The notes: generated by a model not told the origin, from the letters alone. Numbered from the stretch's first letter, positions 26,565-36,063 are shown. The stretch is DNA of 64,000 nt from Bifidobacterium simiarum (GCF_002802905.1 NZ_PEBK01000010.1:1-64000), one strand, 5' to 3'. Translations and numbers: made by a program.

Positions 26565-27158
26565 ATGAATTCACAACATCATGATTCCACGGTTGTCCGT
26601 TCCTCCAACGCCGTGCCGAAGCTGCTCGTCTCGACGGGCAAGGTCGTACTGTTCGCCGTCCTGATGTGGGCGGCGGCCGCGGCCGGTGAGATTCCGATCC
26701 CAGGCACGCCCGTGCCGATCACCCTGCAGACCTTCGTGGTGATGCTGGCCGGTCTCACGCTCTCCTGGCGCGAGGCGGGGTCCTCGGTGGCGCTGTATCT
26801 TGCGGCCGGTGCCGCGGGTCTGCCGGTGTTCGCAGGCGGCGCCTCGACGATGGCGCTGTTCGGACCGAGCGCCGGATTCCTGCTGGGCTTCCTGCCGGGC
26901 GTGATCGTCACCGCCGCGCTGAAGGGCCGCGCTCCGATGCGGTCCCGCGTTCTCACCGCGCTGCGGTACTTCGGCTCCTCGCTCATCGGCTGCGTCGTCG
27001 TGGTGTACGCCTTCGGCTTCGCCGTTCAGTCGGCGCTCACCGGTGCGTCCCTGATCACGGTGGCGCTGGCGTCCATGGGCTTCGTCGCCGGCGATCTGGT
27101 CAAGGCCGCCGTCGCCTCGCTCGCCTGCGCCGGTCTCTCCCTTATTCACCGCAGGTAG
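26565..27158 (+). CDS. bioY: Biotin transporter substrate-binding component BioY
   Basis: BioY is the membrane-embedded S component of an energy-coupling-factor biotin importer. The 197-residue product has about six hydrophobic segments and the family signature IPGTPVPITLQTFVVMLAG. It also has AAGLPVFAGG and GPSAGFLLGF, and it starts at ATG 26565 behind AGAGGGG. No EcfA or EcfT genes are nearby, so it works alone or with shared modules encoded elsewhere. Its position divergent from birA and beside the biotin-dependent carboxylase genes ties biotin uptake to fatty acid synthesis. A strong terminator follows. Confidence 0.95.
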   Translation: MNSQHHDSTVVRSSNAVPKLLVSTGKVVLFAVLMWAAAAAGEIPIPGTPVPITLQTFVVMLAGLTLSWREAGSSVALYLAAGAAGLPVFAGGASTMALFGPSAGFLLGFLPGVIVTAALKGRAPMRSRVLTALRYFGSSLIGCVVVVYAFGFAVQSALTGASLITVALASMGFVAGDLVKAAVASLACAGLSLIHRR

Positions 27159-27183
27159 GCTCAGTCGTCCATCGTTGTATACA

Positions 27184-27220
27184 CCGCATGATTTCAAAGC
27201 CTTTGGAATCATGCGGTTTT
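27184..27220 (+). terminator. Terminator of bioY
   Basis: CCGCATGATT...AATCATGCGG with an inner CAAAG/CTTTG stem is followed by TTTTC, 25 bases beyond the bioY stop. Confidence 0.85.
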
Positions 27221-27235
27221 CTGTATCCGCTCACT

Positions 27236-27290
27236 TCGCCCGACCACCCTCAGTCGGCTCTCGCCGACAGCTCCCGCCAGCGGGAGCCCA
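27236..27290. repeat. REP-like intergenic repeat, full copy
   Basis: GACCACCCTCAGTCGGC, a TCGGC/GCCGA hairpin and GCTCCCGCCAGCGGGAGC. This is the best intergenic counterpart of the copy inside FAS at 14526–14577. Confidence 0.8.
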
Positions 27291-27339
27291 TGACCGTGGT
27301 AGGCCTCCACTCCATACTCGCGATACCCGCAAAAGCCTA

Positions 27340-27660
27340 TGGCAGCGAGCTGGTTTCCCAACATGCGATGCCGACTGGCAACTTATTGCCACGGAACACG
27401 AATATCGACGATGCCGATGATTCCGTGCCATGATTCCGTGGCAAGGAATCGCCGATACCGTCATTTCATCATTCCGTGGCACGATTTTCCGCATACGGAC
27501 GATGCAGAACCGCATGATTCCACGGCTTCGATATGACGCTCGGCGATCCCGGCCGTCACGGAACAGGGATTTCCCCGATCATCGCGTTCCGTGACAGGAT
27601 CTCCCGCCACGGAATCCGGAAAATACCAGATTCCGGCATTCCCCGCCATGGTGTCGCCCG
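27340..27660. repeat. Degenerate repeat array based on ATTCCGTGGCACGAT
   Basis: Many imperfect copies in both orientations, for example ATTCCGTGCCATGATTCCG, CATTCCGTGGCACGATTTTC and CCGCCACGGAATCCGG. Similar motifs (CACGGAATGTGATTTTCCGC) lie at 10730–10760. No gene is credible here. Confidence 0.65.
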
Positions 27661-27754
27661 CGCATTGGCTCCACCCCGATCGACTTACCGCCGGGTGGGG
27701 GTGGTCGAGTCCCACCCGCCTGCGCATTCACGGCCATCGGTAGAATCGGGGTCG

Positions 27755-29998
27755 ATGAAATCGATGAGCAATGCGATGAACAAGGTTTCCCCCAAGGTGT
27801 TCCGGGGTCTGCGATGGGCATTGGCCGCGCTGGCTTGCCTCTGGCTGGCGCTGTGCACGGCGGTCGGGCCGATCTACCGTGCAGATCGGTCGATTGCGAG
27901 CTTCTCGTGGGTCAATGCGCTGATCGGCGTGACGGCGTTCGCCGTGTATTTCGCGCTGGTGCGGCTGCTGGTGTGTCTGCTGTCGCGATGGGACCGCAAG
28001 AACCCCGATCGCACTCGTACCGCGCACGGCCATGCCGGCAACTCCCCGGCCGGCAATTCCCCTGATGGAATCGACCATGCCGCAGGGGCCAACAACGATA
28101 TCCCCAGAGTTATGAGCAATGGGGATGACCGTTGTGGACAATCCGGTGATGATCAACCCAGCAGCGGACAATCCGGTAATGATCAATCCGGCCGTGCACA
28201 ACATGAACAAGTCTGGGGATTGTCGCGCGGTCCGCTTCCCCGTCCGCTTGCGCCGCTCGCCCGTGTACTCGGCTCCGTCAGTCGTCCCATCCGCCGATTC
28301 CTTGACCGGCACGAGCAGACCATCGTACACGCCACCGACCGCGGTTGGAAAATCATGCTGATCCTGATCGTCGGATGGGCATGGTGCTATCTCACGCTGC
28401 TCGCCGCGTTCGGCGCTGATCTGTTCTCGCAGATCCGCGAATTCACGTCGTTCTGGGAACAGTCCCACGGTGTCGCGCAGACCTATCTCAACGGCTCGGG
28501 CGTGGTGAACACCATCATGGACGTCTACCCCACCGCGCATTATCTGTGGCCTACCGATCCAACCTTCCTGACCAATCAGCACAACATCGTGCTGACCATG
28601 CTGTACGGCTCGGTCGCATTCGCCAGCCGATCGGTCACCGGGTCCGTGGACGCGGGCATCATTCTGCTGGCCGGCGTGCAGTTCGTCTTCGCCGCATTCT
28701 GCTGCGCGGCCACCGCGAACCGGTTCTTCAACCTGCCGTTCCTGCGTGCGCGCGGGGATGGGGGCGGCGACGCGGACGACGCCCACCCCGCCCAGTTCGG
28801 GCATCTCACCCCGTCCGGGCCGGGCGCGCGCGTGGGCGTGCTGGCCCTGCTGCTGCTCAATCCGATCGTGGTATTCAGCACGATCTCCCTGACCAAATCG
28901 CCGCTGTTCGCCTTCGCGTTCGTCTGGTGGTTCGGCGTGCTGTATCAGCTGCGTGCCTCCTCACTGCGTGCCAACTTGCCGCATACCTCCTCGTCTGTCC
29001 GGGAATCCGGTCCGGGGGAAAACGGTCTTCCTCATACCACGCTTCATACCGCGCCGCACACCGTGCTCCCGCTCGCGCTGAGCACGCTGGTCATGCTGGC
29101 GAGCGCCAAATATGCGATGTACGTGGTCGCCCTGCAGATCGTGCTGGCACTGCTCGCCGACCGTCGTCGCTGGCGTGTCTGGCTGGTGGCGCTGGTGATC
29201 CCGCTGATCGCGTTCCAGGGCATGCTCACCGCGCTCACCGCCACCGATACGATCATCGGCGGCGACCCGATCGAAAGCAAGGGCCTGCAATTGCAGCAGA
29301 TCGGCCGGGCGATGCGCGACGATCCCGGCGCGATCCCCGCCGAAGCGCGCCGCGAGATCGCGCCGATCATCGATCTTGATGCGGCGGCGGAAGCCTACTT
29401 CCCGCAGGACGCCGACCGGATGAAGTCGTCCGGATCCGCGGAGGACAAGGCCATCGTCTACCGGTGGCGCACGGTCACCGCCGGCGACATGACCCGGTTC
29501 ACCAAGGCGTGGCTGGAGATCGGCAAGGCCGCGCCCGTGGCGTACGTCGACGGCGCGCTGGCCAAGATGTACGGCTACTTCGACGTGACCGACGGCGCCT
29601 ACACGTCGATGACCTACTACATCGACAACGGTGTGATGGAGCGCGAGACCCCGGGCATCAAGCACTGGCTGGGCGGCTGGCGCGACGCCGTGGCCGCGTT
29701 CGCGAACGGCTGGGCGGGCGTGCCGGTGATCGGCTGGCCGACGCACGGCAACTTCTGGGTGATCCTCACGCTGCTCGTCGGCGCGGCGGAGGTGGTGCTG
29801 CGGCGCTGGCGGTCGCTGGCGTTCCATCTGCCGATGCTGCTGCTCATGGGCGTGATGATGACCGCGCCGGCCAACAACTTCGAGCGCCACATGCTGCCGC
29901 TGGCCTTCAGCTTCGCCTTCCTCGGGCTGTGGGTATGGCGGGAAAGCCACAAAACAGGGGTAGCCATGAAAATCGAAAAAACCGTGCAAGCCAAATGA
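27755..29998 (+). CDS. Large multi-pass membrane protein, DUF6020-like
   Basis: The function is unknown. From ATG 27755 (weak GGGG ribosome site) the product is 747 residues. About two hydrophobic segments come first, then a hydrophilic loop (about 85–165) rich in Asn/Gly/Ser. The loop is encoded partly by a 27-bp imperfect tandem repeat (SGDDQPSSGQSGNDQSG). Many further membrane segments follow. The conserved-looking block YPTAHYLWPTDPTFLTNQHN sits in an extracytoplasmic loop, and a large soluble part lies between about 510 and 650. The layout recalls GT-C-type glycosyltransferases and resembles DUF6020 proteins of actinobacteria. That assignment is from memory of the family and unproven. 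A role in envelope glycan assembly is a guess. Confidence 0.75.
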   Translation: MKSMSNAMNKVSPKVFRGLRWALAALACLWLALCTAVGPIYRADRSIASFSWVNALIGVTAFAVYFALVRLLVCLLSRWDRKNPDRTRTAHGHAGNSPAGNSPDGIDHAAGANNDIPRVMSNGDDRCGQSGDDQPSSGQSGNDQSGRAQHEQVWGLSRGPLPRPLAPLARVLGSVSRPIRRFLDRHEQTIVHATDRGWKIMLILIVGWAWCYLTLLAAFGADLFSQIREFTSFWEQSHGVAQTYLNGSGVVNTIMDVYPTAHYLWPTDPTFLTNQHNIVLTMLYGSVAFASRSVTGSVDAGIILLAGVQFVFAAFCCAATANRFFNLPFLRARGDGGGDADDAHPAQFGHLTPSGPGARVGVLALLLLNPIVVFSTISLTKSPLFAFAFVWWFGVLYQLRASSLRANLPHTSSSVRESGPGENGLPHTTLHTAPHTVLPLALSTLVMLASAKYAMYVVALQIVLALLADRRRWRVWLVALVIPLIAFQGMLTALTATDTIIGGDPIESKGLQLQQIGRAMRDDPGAIPAEARREIAPIIDLDAAAEAYFPQDADRMKSSGSAEDKAIVYRWRTVTAGDMTRFTKAWLEIGKAAPVAYVDGALAKMYGYFDVTDGAYTSMTYYIDNGVMERETPGIKHWLGGWRDAVAAFANGWAGVPVIGWPTHGNFWVILTLLVGAAEVVLRRWRSLAFHLPMLLLMGVMMTAPANNFERHMLPLAFSFAFLGLWVWRESHKTGVAMKIEKTVQAK

Positions 29999-30119
29999 TT
30001 CCAAACGGTTGCTCGACGTCGAACGTGACGGCGAGTAGCCGACTTTTGTGGCATCTTCGGCGGAGACTTCGTTCCGGGGCATCCGAACCGATCGGATTTT
30101 TCCTACTAAGCTATCGTGT

Positions 30120-31715
30120 ATGAAATTTTCGGTACTGCATCCGCATCGGCATGACGATCCCAAGGACCATGCCGAAGTCGGGCATACCGAGAAGCAGGCG
30201 GACACCGTGCCGCGGCCCGAACGTCAGGCCGAACGTCAGGCAGATCGCCAGACCAGCCGTGACTCCGCTCAGCCCACAGGCGGCTCCGCCCAATCCGATC
30301 GCGGCCCCGCCCAATCCGATCGAACGGCCGCCCAATCCGCCGGCCGTGATTCCACGGGTCCGGTCAGCCGCGGCTCCGATCGAGTGATCGCCCAATCCGC
30401 CGACAGCCCCGACCGGGTCGCCTCCGCCGTCCGGCAGGTGACCGACGACGAACCGGACGTAGCCCGCGAGGCACAAGCGCTGGCCGAACGGTTCCGTCTG
30501 CGCAAGCCGCGGATCACCGAACATCCCGATCTGCCGCCGGTCATCCATCAGATCATCGTCGAGGCGCAGGAGCGGATGAACACCGAGATGCGCTGGTACC
30601 ACGATCTGATGCCGGACGACAAGAACCAGCTCAACATCGTGGCGGAAACCGCCGTGGCCAACTTCGTCGACTGGTATCGCGAGGTCAAGGACGCGATCGC
30701 GGATCCAGCGACGGCAGCGCCCGATCTGCCGAGTCCGCGCACCGACGAGATCTTCTTCGTCGCACCGCTGGAGTTCACCAAGTCGATCTCGCTCAATCAG
30801 GTGGTGGAGCTCACCCGCTTCATCGTGGATTCCATGGAGGCCAACGTCTCCCGGTTCGCCGAGCCGGGGCAGGAGCAGGCCACGCGCAATGCGATGATGT
30901 ACTATTCGCGCGAGGTGGCGTTCTCCGCGGCGAACGTGTATGCCTCCAGCGCGCAGGCCCGCGGCGACTGGGACGCCCGGCTCGAGGCGCTCACCATCGC
31001 CGATCTGCTCGACGGCACGGCCAGCCATCAGGTGGCGTCGAGGCTGAACCTGCTGGGGTGGCGTAGCGAATTCGCCTGCTTCGCCATCGCCGGCACGCTG
31101 GCGCATACCGGAGACATCAGCCTGAGCATGGCGCACCGGCATGTGCGCGAGGCCGTGCGCACGCTGGGCGGCGAATGCCTGATCAGCGAGCACGACGATC
31201 TGACCGTGCTGCTCATCGACCCCCGTCACGGTGATCGCGGCATGGAACCCGACGACTTCGTGCAGGCGCTGCTGCCACTGTTCGACGATTCCGCGGTATG
31301 CGTGGGACCGTTGAAGGACAATCTTTCCGGCGCCTCGTACACGATCCGGGCGGCGGTGAACAGCAGGCGGGCGGCGAAGTGCCTGGCGAACGTGCCGCGG
31401 CCGATGCGCGCCGACGACGTGCTGCCGGAGCGCGCCCTGCTCGGCGACGACGACGCGCGGCGAGAGCTGTACGAGAACGTATATCAGGTGCTGCGCGGGG
31501 ACGACGACCGCAATCCGCTGCTGCTCACATTGTCCACGTTCCTGCGATCCGGCAACGCGCTCGACGTCACCGCCCGCGAGCTCAACGTGCATCCGAACAC
31601 CGTGCGCTACCGGCTCAAGCGGTCGGTGGAGGTGACCGGCTGGGATCCGATGGACCCGCGCGAGGCCTACGTGCTGCTCACCGCCATCAAAATCGGCCTC
31701 ATGCTGGATGAGTAG
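30120..31715 (+). CDS. PucR/CdaR-type transcription regulator, FasR-like
   Basis: The 531-residue product has a charged low-complexity N-terminus (Arg/Gln/Ala repeats, about residues 20–105) and a middle sensory region. The C-terminal helix-turn-helix reads ARELNVHPNTVRYRLKRSVEVTGW, then DPREAYVLLTAIKIGLM. This ending is very like that of FasR, the activator of fatty acid synthesis in Streptomyces. The gene lies about 9–20 kb from the FAS, carboxylase and biotin genes. I infer a regulator of fatty acid synthesis, not proven. No ribosome site precedes the ATG at 30120 and a TAAGCT-like -10 lies about 12 bases upstream, so the mRNA may be leaderless. Confidence 0.85.
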   Translation: MKFSVLHPHRHDDPKDHAEVGHTEKQADTVPRPERQAERQADRQTSRDSAQPTGGSAQSDRGPAQSDRTAAQSAGRDSTGPVSRGSDRVIAQSADSPDRVASAVRQVTDDEPDVAREAQALAERFRLRKPRITEHPDLPPVIHQIIVEAQERMNTEMRWYHDLMPDDKNQLNIVAETAVANFVDWYREVKDAIADPATAAPDLPSPRTDEIFFVAPLEFTKSISLNQVVELTRFIVDSMEANVSRFAEPGQEQATRNAMMYYSREVAFSAANVYASSAQARGDWDARLEALTIADLLDGTASHQVASRLNLLGWRSEFACFAIAGTLAHTGDISLSMAHRHVREAVRTLGGECLISEHDDLTVLLIDPRHGDRGMEPDDFVQALLPLFDDSAVCVGPLKDNLSGASYTIRAAVNSRRAAKCLANVPRPMRADDVLPERALLGDDDARRELYENVYQVLRGDDDRNPLLLTLSTFLRSGNALDVTARELNVHPNTVRYRLKRSVEVTGWDPMDPREAYVLLTAIKIGLMLDE

Positions 31716-31789
31716 CGGGGTTGCCGGAGAGGAGTGGGGCGCGTATGAATGAGCAGTGGAGACGCGACGGCCGGAAATGACCGGACGGG

Positions 31790-32010
31790 ACGCCCCATGA
31801 GGGCTATCTCCATTCTTGGGGCACATTTCGGGTGTCTGCAGACACCTAACTGCATTCTCGGGGTCTTTTCACCTCAATATCCGCAGTATGGGCATTGCAA
31901 TTCCAACGCAGATACTCGCGCTTCCGCGACCAAACCGCCCCACAGAACGCAGATAGGTGTCTGCAATACCCCCGAATCGGCCCCCAGAACGCAGATAGGT
32001 CCCGAACACG
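31790..32010. repeat. Private degenerate repeat in the gap after the PucR-type gene
   Basis: About four copies of a ~24-bp unit CCCC-AGAA(C/T)GCAGATAGGTGTCTGCA occur, two on each strand, including a perfect AGGTGTCTGCAGACACCT palindrome near 31831. The 372-bp gap (31716–32087) holds no gene. Confidence 0.7.
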
Positions 32011-32087
32011 GCCGTCAACCATGTTCGAGACCTTCGTTCCAGAGTCCATTCGCGAGAACGAATCGAGGAATCAGGGAATCATCGCAT

Positions 32088-33218
32088 CTATGCGCTTGCT
32101 CCCTCATCATTGCCATTAGGATATTCCGCCCGCAGATATTCCCGGAGGAAGGGGATGGCGAAGTCCACCTTGCCCCATGACGATGACGTGATCACATGCT
32201 CATCCAACAGCCGCTGTCGATAACCGTTGGCATAGTTCATATTCTCGCCCATCCGATTCGCGATGTCCGAAGTCGAGGACGGCCCGTCATCCTGAGCCAT
32301 GGCCATCAGATACTCAACGCAGCGTTTCGACAAGCGTTTCACTACGGGAGCGCATACACCAGCGCCCAGCTTGGCTCTCGCCTGCTCCACGCCAATCTTC
32401 ACGTCCTCCGCCCGAATTGCATGGTCATTGCCATCATCACGACGACGGGCATGCCTCCATATGCCGTAGCCAACGAGCTGGATCATATACGGATAACCGC
32501 CGGTGGCCCGAGTGGCCGATTCCAGAACGTCCTCATCGATACTCACGCCGGCACCTCGTATGGTGCTCGCCAACGCAGTCCGCACTTCATCGAGCGGCAC
32601 GTCCCCCAGTTCCTTGATCGACGCGCGGCGAAGGAAGGTCAGCACCTTGGCATTCAGCAGATCGGATATCAATGACGGCAGTCCGGCGAAGACGAACGCC
32701 ACTTCCGCATTCTCCCGCAACAGGTGCTGTGCCGCGGTCGAGATCGCAGTCATGTCTTCCAAGGACGCATCCTGCGTCTCATCGATGGTGATCAGCAATC
32801 CCCTGCCCTTGCCCAAGGTATGCAGGTGAGCGGCGATCGCGTCACGCAGAGAGGCCGGACGAAGAGCCGGAGCAATGCTGATTTCCCCCAGACTCGCCCC
32901 CATAAAGGTCGGCTTGATGGTAGCCCCGGACACCAGCCCCGGTTTCGGGGCGATTCTGGCGATCAGACGATCGCATAGACCATCGGAGGCGGTTTCGTCA
33001 ATAACATCCCAATGTCGCTTTTTGGCGATCAGCCCGAGTTCCGTAAGCATCACGGTCTTGCCGCATCCTCGCGGACCGGTAATCAGCATCAGACGGTCGG
33101 GAGCCCCGGGGCCATCCTCCAGACCCTCGCGAAAATCAAGACTGATCGATTCCCTTCCGATCAGCACAGGCGGCATCACACCAGCTGTCGGCTTGAATGG
33201 ATTCGCAGGGAAAACCAT
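32088..33218 (-). CDS. Stand-alone AAA-type ATPase
   Basis: A 376-residue P-loop ATPase starting at ATG 33218 behind AGGAGG. It has Walker A GPRGCGKT (near residues 48–56), Walker B LLITIDETQD (near 141) and a sensor-like AFVFAGLPSL. A C-terminal winged-helix-like region follows (SDIANRMGENMNYANGYRQRLLDEHVI). The arrangement matches the ORC/archaeal-type ATPase group (AAA_16-like) often found alone in gut actinobacteria. The molecular role is unknown. Its promoter region is a sharp AT-rich island with repeats, unlike the neighbourhood, which suggests acquisition from outside. Confidence 0.85.
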   Translation of the reverse strand: MVFPANPFKPTAGVMPPVLIGRESISLDFREGLEDGPGAPDRLMLITGPRGCGKTVMLTELGLIAKKRHWDVIDETASDGLCDRLIARIAPKPGLVSGATIKPTFMGASLGEISIAPALRPASLRDAIAAHLHTLGKGRGLLITIDETQDASLEDMTAISTAAQHLLRENAEVAFVFAGLPSLISDLLNAKVLTFLRRASIKELGDVPLDEVRTALASTIRGAGVSIDEDVLESATRATGGYPYMIQLVGYGIWRHARRRDDGNDHAIRAEDVKIGVEQARAKLGAGVCAPVVKRLSKRCVEYLMAMAQDDGPSSTSDIANRMGENMNYANGYRQRLLDEHVITSSSWGKVDFAIPFLREYLRAEYPNGNDEGASA

Positions 33219-33249
33219 GTTCCACCTCCTATGATTCAGGTGCACAGTC

Positions 33250-33400
33250 ATCACAAATATAACAAATATAAAATCTATATAAAAAATAGGAGTTTCTCCA
33301 TTACAGGCATTTAATCCCTGTAATTTCAACGATTTTATCGCTTGATTCATCCATTTATATAACAAATATAATAAATATAACAAGCACTCACAGTCGGCTT
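33250..33400. promoter_or_regulatory. AT-rich control region of the AAA ATPase with direct repeats
   Basis: TATAACAAATATA occurs at 33259–33271 and again, extended, at 33357–33381. Between them is the inverted repeat TTACAGG...CCTGTAA (33301–33323). The spacing and AT-richness suggest protein-binding iterons or operators for the ATPase gene. Confidence 0.5.
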
Positions 33401-33458
33401 ATTCGACACACAACCATTTTCGATTGACATATTCACTTAGCTTCCGTATGCTTACCTA

Positions 33459-33480
33459 TTACCTACAGGGTTGTAGGTAA
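33459..33480. promoter_or_regulatory. Candidate TetR operator upstream of GH3
   Basis: Perfect inverted arms TTACCTACA and TGTAGGTAA flank a 4-base spacer, 153 bases before the GH3 start. Size and symmetry fit a TetR-family site, and a TetR gene ends this locus at 37418. Confidence 0.6.
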
Positions 33481-33632
33481 GACAACGGCAAAACCGCTGA
33501 AACAACTGTAAACACAACGATTTCACGACTACAACGGAGACCGATCCGACACCACGATTGGTCCCCGACTACCACCAAACGCGGTCAGGCGACGACCGGA
33601 CGCAGTCGCCAACCTCATGCAAAGGAGCAACC

Positions 33633-35852
33633 ATGTCAGAAGACCACATGTCACCCGCAGACCCCTCTCCGGAGACCGACGGAGGAGAAACCAATACATA
33701 CGACAATGCCGTAGCCTCGGTACGCGCCGGAGCCAGCCCCGGGCAGGAGGCCGAAAAGCTCTATGACATGCTCACCGACGAGGAACGACTCGGACTGCTC
33801 GACGGCGACGAGGACTTCTGGCCAGGACAGATGTCCATGATGACCGAAGGCTACAACGTCCGCCCCATTCCCCATGGCACCATCGAACGCCTCGGCATCC
33901 CTGGATACCGATTCTCCGATGGCCCTCGCGGCGCGGTTATCGGTCATTCCACAGCATTCCCGATCTCCATGGCCCGCGGCGCCACCTTTGATCCGGAGCT
34001 CGAGGAGCGCATCGGCGAGGCCATCGGCGCCGAGGTGAAGGCGCAGGGAGGCAACTTCTTCGCCGGAGTATGCATCAACCTGCTGCGGCATCCCGCTTGG
34101 GGACGCGCTCAGGAGACCTATTCCGACGATCCTTACGTACTTGGTGAAATGGGTGCCGCACTTGTTCGCGGTGTACGGAAATACGTGATGGCCTGTGCCA
34201 AACACTATGCTCTCAACTCAATGGAGAACGCCCGATTCCAAGTGGACGTGCAGTGCGACGAACGCACCCTGCACGAAGTATACCTGCCTCATTTCAAGCG
34301 CGTGGTTGAGGAAGGCGTGGACGCGATCATGTCATCATACAACTCGGTGAACGGCGAATGGGCCGGGCAGAACCCAGAGTTGCTTACGAAGATCCTGCGC
34401 GGCGATTGGGGATTCACCGGTGTCACGGTCTCCGATTTCGGTTTCGGACTACGCGATGCCGCCAAGTCCCTGGAAGCCGGATTGGACATCGAGGAGCCGT
34501 TCCGACAGCAGCGGGCCGAGCACCTTCCGGATGATCTCAAGGCAGGAAGAGCATCCTGGCAATGGGTCAGGAGGGCCGGATTACGCTGCCTTGCCACGCA
34601 GCTGCGCTTCGATGCCGAACATCACGAACCCGCGCCGGGCATGGACGTGGTGGCCTGCGAAGAGCACCGCGAACTGGCGCGCGAGGCGGCGGCACGAGCG
34701 ATGGTGCTGCTGAAGAACGATGTCCCCTCCGAATCCGATTCCACCCCAGTACTGCCACTCGATACCAATACCATCGGCAAGGTGGCGTTGATCGGGCGTC
34801 TGGCGAACATGGCCAATACCGGCGATCATGGATCCTCGAACGTGAGGGCGCCCCACGTCGTCACACCGTACGACGGATTGGCCGACATTCTCGGAAAGAA
34901 CAACGTGATCACCGCGTTCGAGGACGATCCCGACGCCGCCGCAACCGCGGCACGCGATGCAGACGCCGCCGTGGTCGTGGTCGGCTACACCTACAAGGAC
35001 GAGGGCGAGTTCGTTGACGCCTCGTCGCTGTCCGGCCTTTCGTTCATGTATCCGCCCGCACCGGAAGGCATGGATGTGGAGAAACTCACGGCCGCCGGCG
35101 GAGACTCACTGGCCTATGGCGGCGATCGAGCCAGTCTCCGTCTACGTCCGGTGGATGTGGAGATCATCAAGGCCACGGCCGCAGCCAACCCGAAGACCAT
35201 CGTGGTCATCGTAGCGGCCGGTGCGGTGATCACCGAAGAGTGGAGGGAATCGGCTCCCGCCGTGCTGCTTTCGTGGTATTCCGGCATGGAGGGCGGTGCG
35301 GCTCTAGCCGATGTGCTGTTCGGCAAGGCCGAACCGGCCGGACGACTCCCATTCGCCGTGCCAGTCACGGAGGATGACCTGCCGTTCTTCGACCGCAATG
35401 CCACCGAAATCACCTACGATCGCTTCCACGGCCAGCGATTGCTCGACCGGCTCGGTCATGCACCCGCCTTCCCGTTCGGCTTCGGCCTGTCATACACCTC
35501 GTTCGTGCTTAATAACATCTCCGCCAACCGCAATGGTCTGCATCACGCGACCCTTGACATGGATGTAACCAACACCGGCGAGCATGACGGGCGCCACGTG
35601 GTGCAGGTGTTCGGCGTCGCAGCCGACGGCAAACATCTGGAGGACCGGATCAAGGCCGGCGAGCGCCATCTCGTCGGATTCAGATCGGTGTTCGTTCCCG
35701 CCGGCGAAACCACGCACGTCAGCGTCGACGTTTCACTGGAGCCGATCAGCGAATGGGATGCGGATTCCAGGCATTTCATCGCTCCAGCTGCGGTGACCCT
35801 CATCGCAGCCTCCTACGCCGACGCCGACGACAGCCTGAACGTCACGCTGTAG
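33633..35852 (+). CDS. Glycoside hydrolase family 3 enzyme, probable beta-glucosidase
   Basis: Intracellular GH3 enzyme of 739 residues without a signal peptide, started at ATG 33633 behind AAAGGAG. The N-terminal barrel contains KHYALNSMENARF and the nucleophile D268 in GVTVSDFGFG. The alpha/beta sandwich domain follows (AARAMVLLKND ... AAVVVVGYTYKDEGE), and the protein ends in a fibronectin III-like domain (GFGLSYTSF onward). It probably hydrolyses beta-glucosides taken up by the MFS transporter encoded next. The TetR-type gene at the end of the locus and the palindrome upstream suggest substrate-induced expression. The exact linkage specificity is not predictable. Confidence 0.92.
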   Translation: MSEDHMSPADPSPETDGGETNTYDNAVASVRAGASPGQEAEKLYDMLTDEERLGLLDGDEDFWPGQMSMMTEGYNVRPIPHGTIERLGIPGYRFSDGPRGAVIGHSTAFPISMARGATFDPELEERIGEAIGAEVKAQGGNFFAGVCINLLRHPAWGRAQETYSDDPYVLGEMGAALVRGVRKYVMACAKHYALNSMENARFQVDVQCDERTLHEVYLPHFKRVVEEGVDAIMSSYNSVNGEWAGQNPELLTKILRGDWGFTGVTVSDFGFGLRDAAKSLEAGLDIEEPFRQQRAEHLPDDLKAGRASWQWVRRAGLRCLATQLRFDAEHHEPAPGMDVVACEEHRELAREAAARAMVLLKNDVPSESDSTPVLPLDTNTIGKVALIGRLANMANTGDHGSSNVRAPHVVTPYDGLADILGKNNVITAFEDDPDAAATAARDADAAVVVVGYTYKDEGEFVDASSLSGLSFMYPPAPEGMDVEKLTAAGGDSLAYGGDRASLRLRPVDVEIIKATAAANPKTIVVIVAAGAVITEEWRESAPAVLLSWYSGMEGGAALADVLFGKAEPAGRLPFAVPVTEDDLPFFDRNATEITYDRFHGQRLLDRLGHAPAFPFGFGLSYTSFVLNNISANRNGLHHATLDMDVTNTGEHDGRHVVQVFGVAADGKHLEDRIKAGERHLVGFRSVFVPAGETTHVSVDVSLEPISEWDADSRHFIAPAAVTLIAASYADADDSLNVTL

Positions 35853-35888
35853 CCAGAACACGTCCAACTGAAACGACCCTCGCCACAC

Positions 35889-35925
35889 GCCTGTGCCGAC
35901 GGCAGCTTTCCACGTCGGCACAGGC
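35889..35925 (+). terminator. Strong hairpin between GH3 and MFS genes
   Basis: Perfect 12-bp arms GCCTGTGCCGAC and GTCGGCACAGGC enclose a 13-base loop. There is no T-run, so it more likely protects or separates mRNA segments than fully terminates. Confidence 0.5.
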
Positions 35926-36063
35926 TCATCCTGAACGAACGTCCCATCCCGATCAGTGTCTCGCCGCTATCGCGCCACACCCGCTTCGTCTTCCGCAACC
36001 CCGCAATCATCTCAGGTTTCAAGCAACCAAGGCCATCATTCTTTCAACGACGAAAGGAACATC

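Noticed and set aside
27533-27754. 74-codon N-terminal extension of the DUF6020-like membrane protein
   Set aside because: It is translated repeat array without a ribosome site; the ATG at 27755 gives a normal membrane-protein start.
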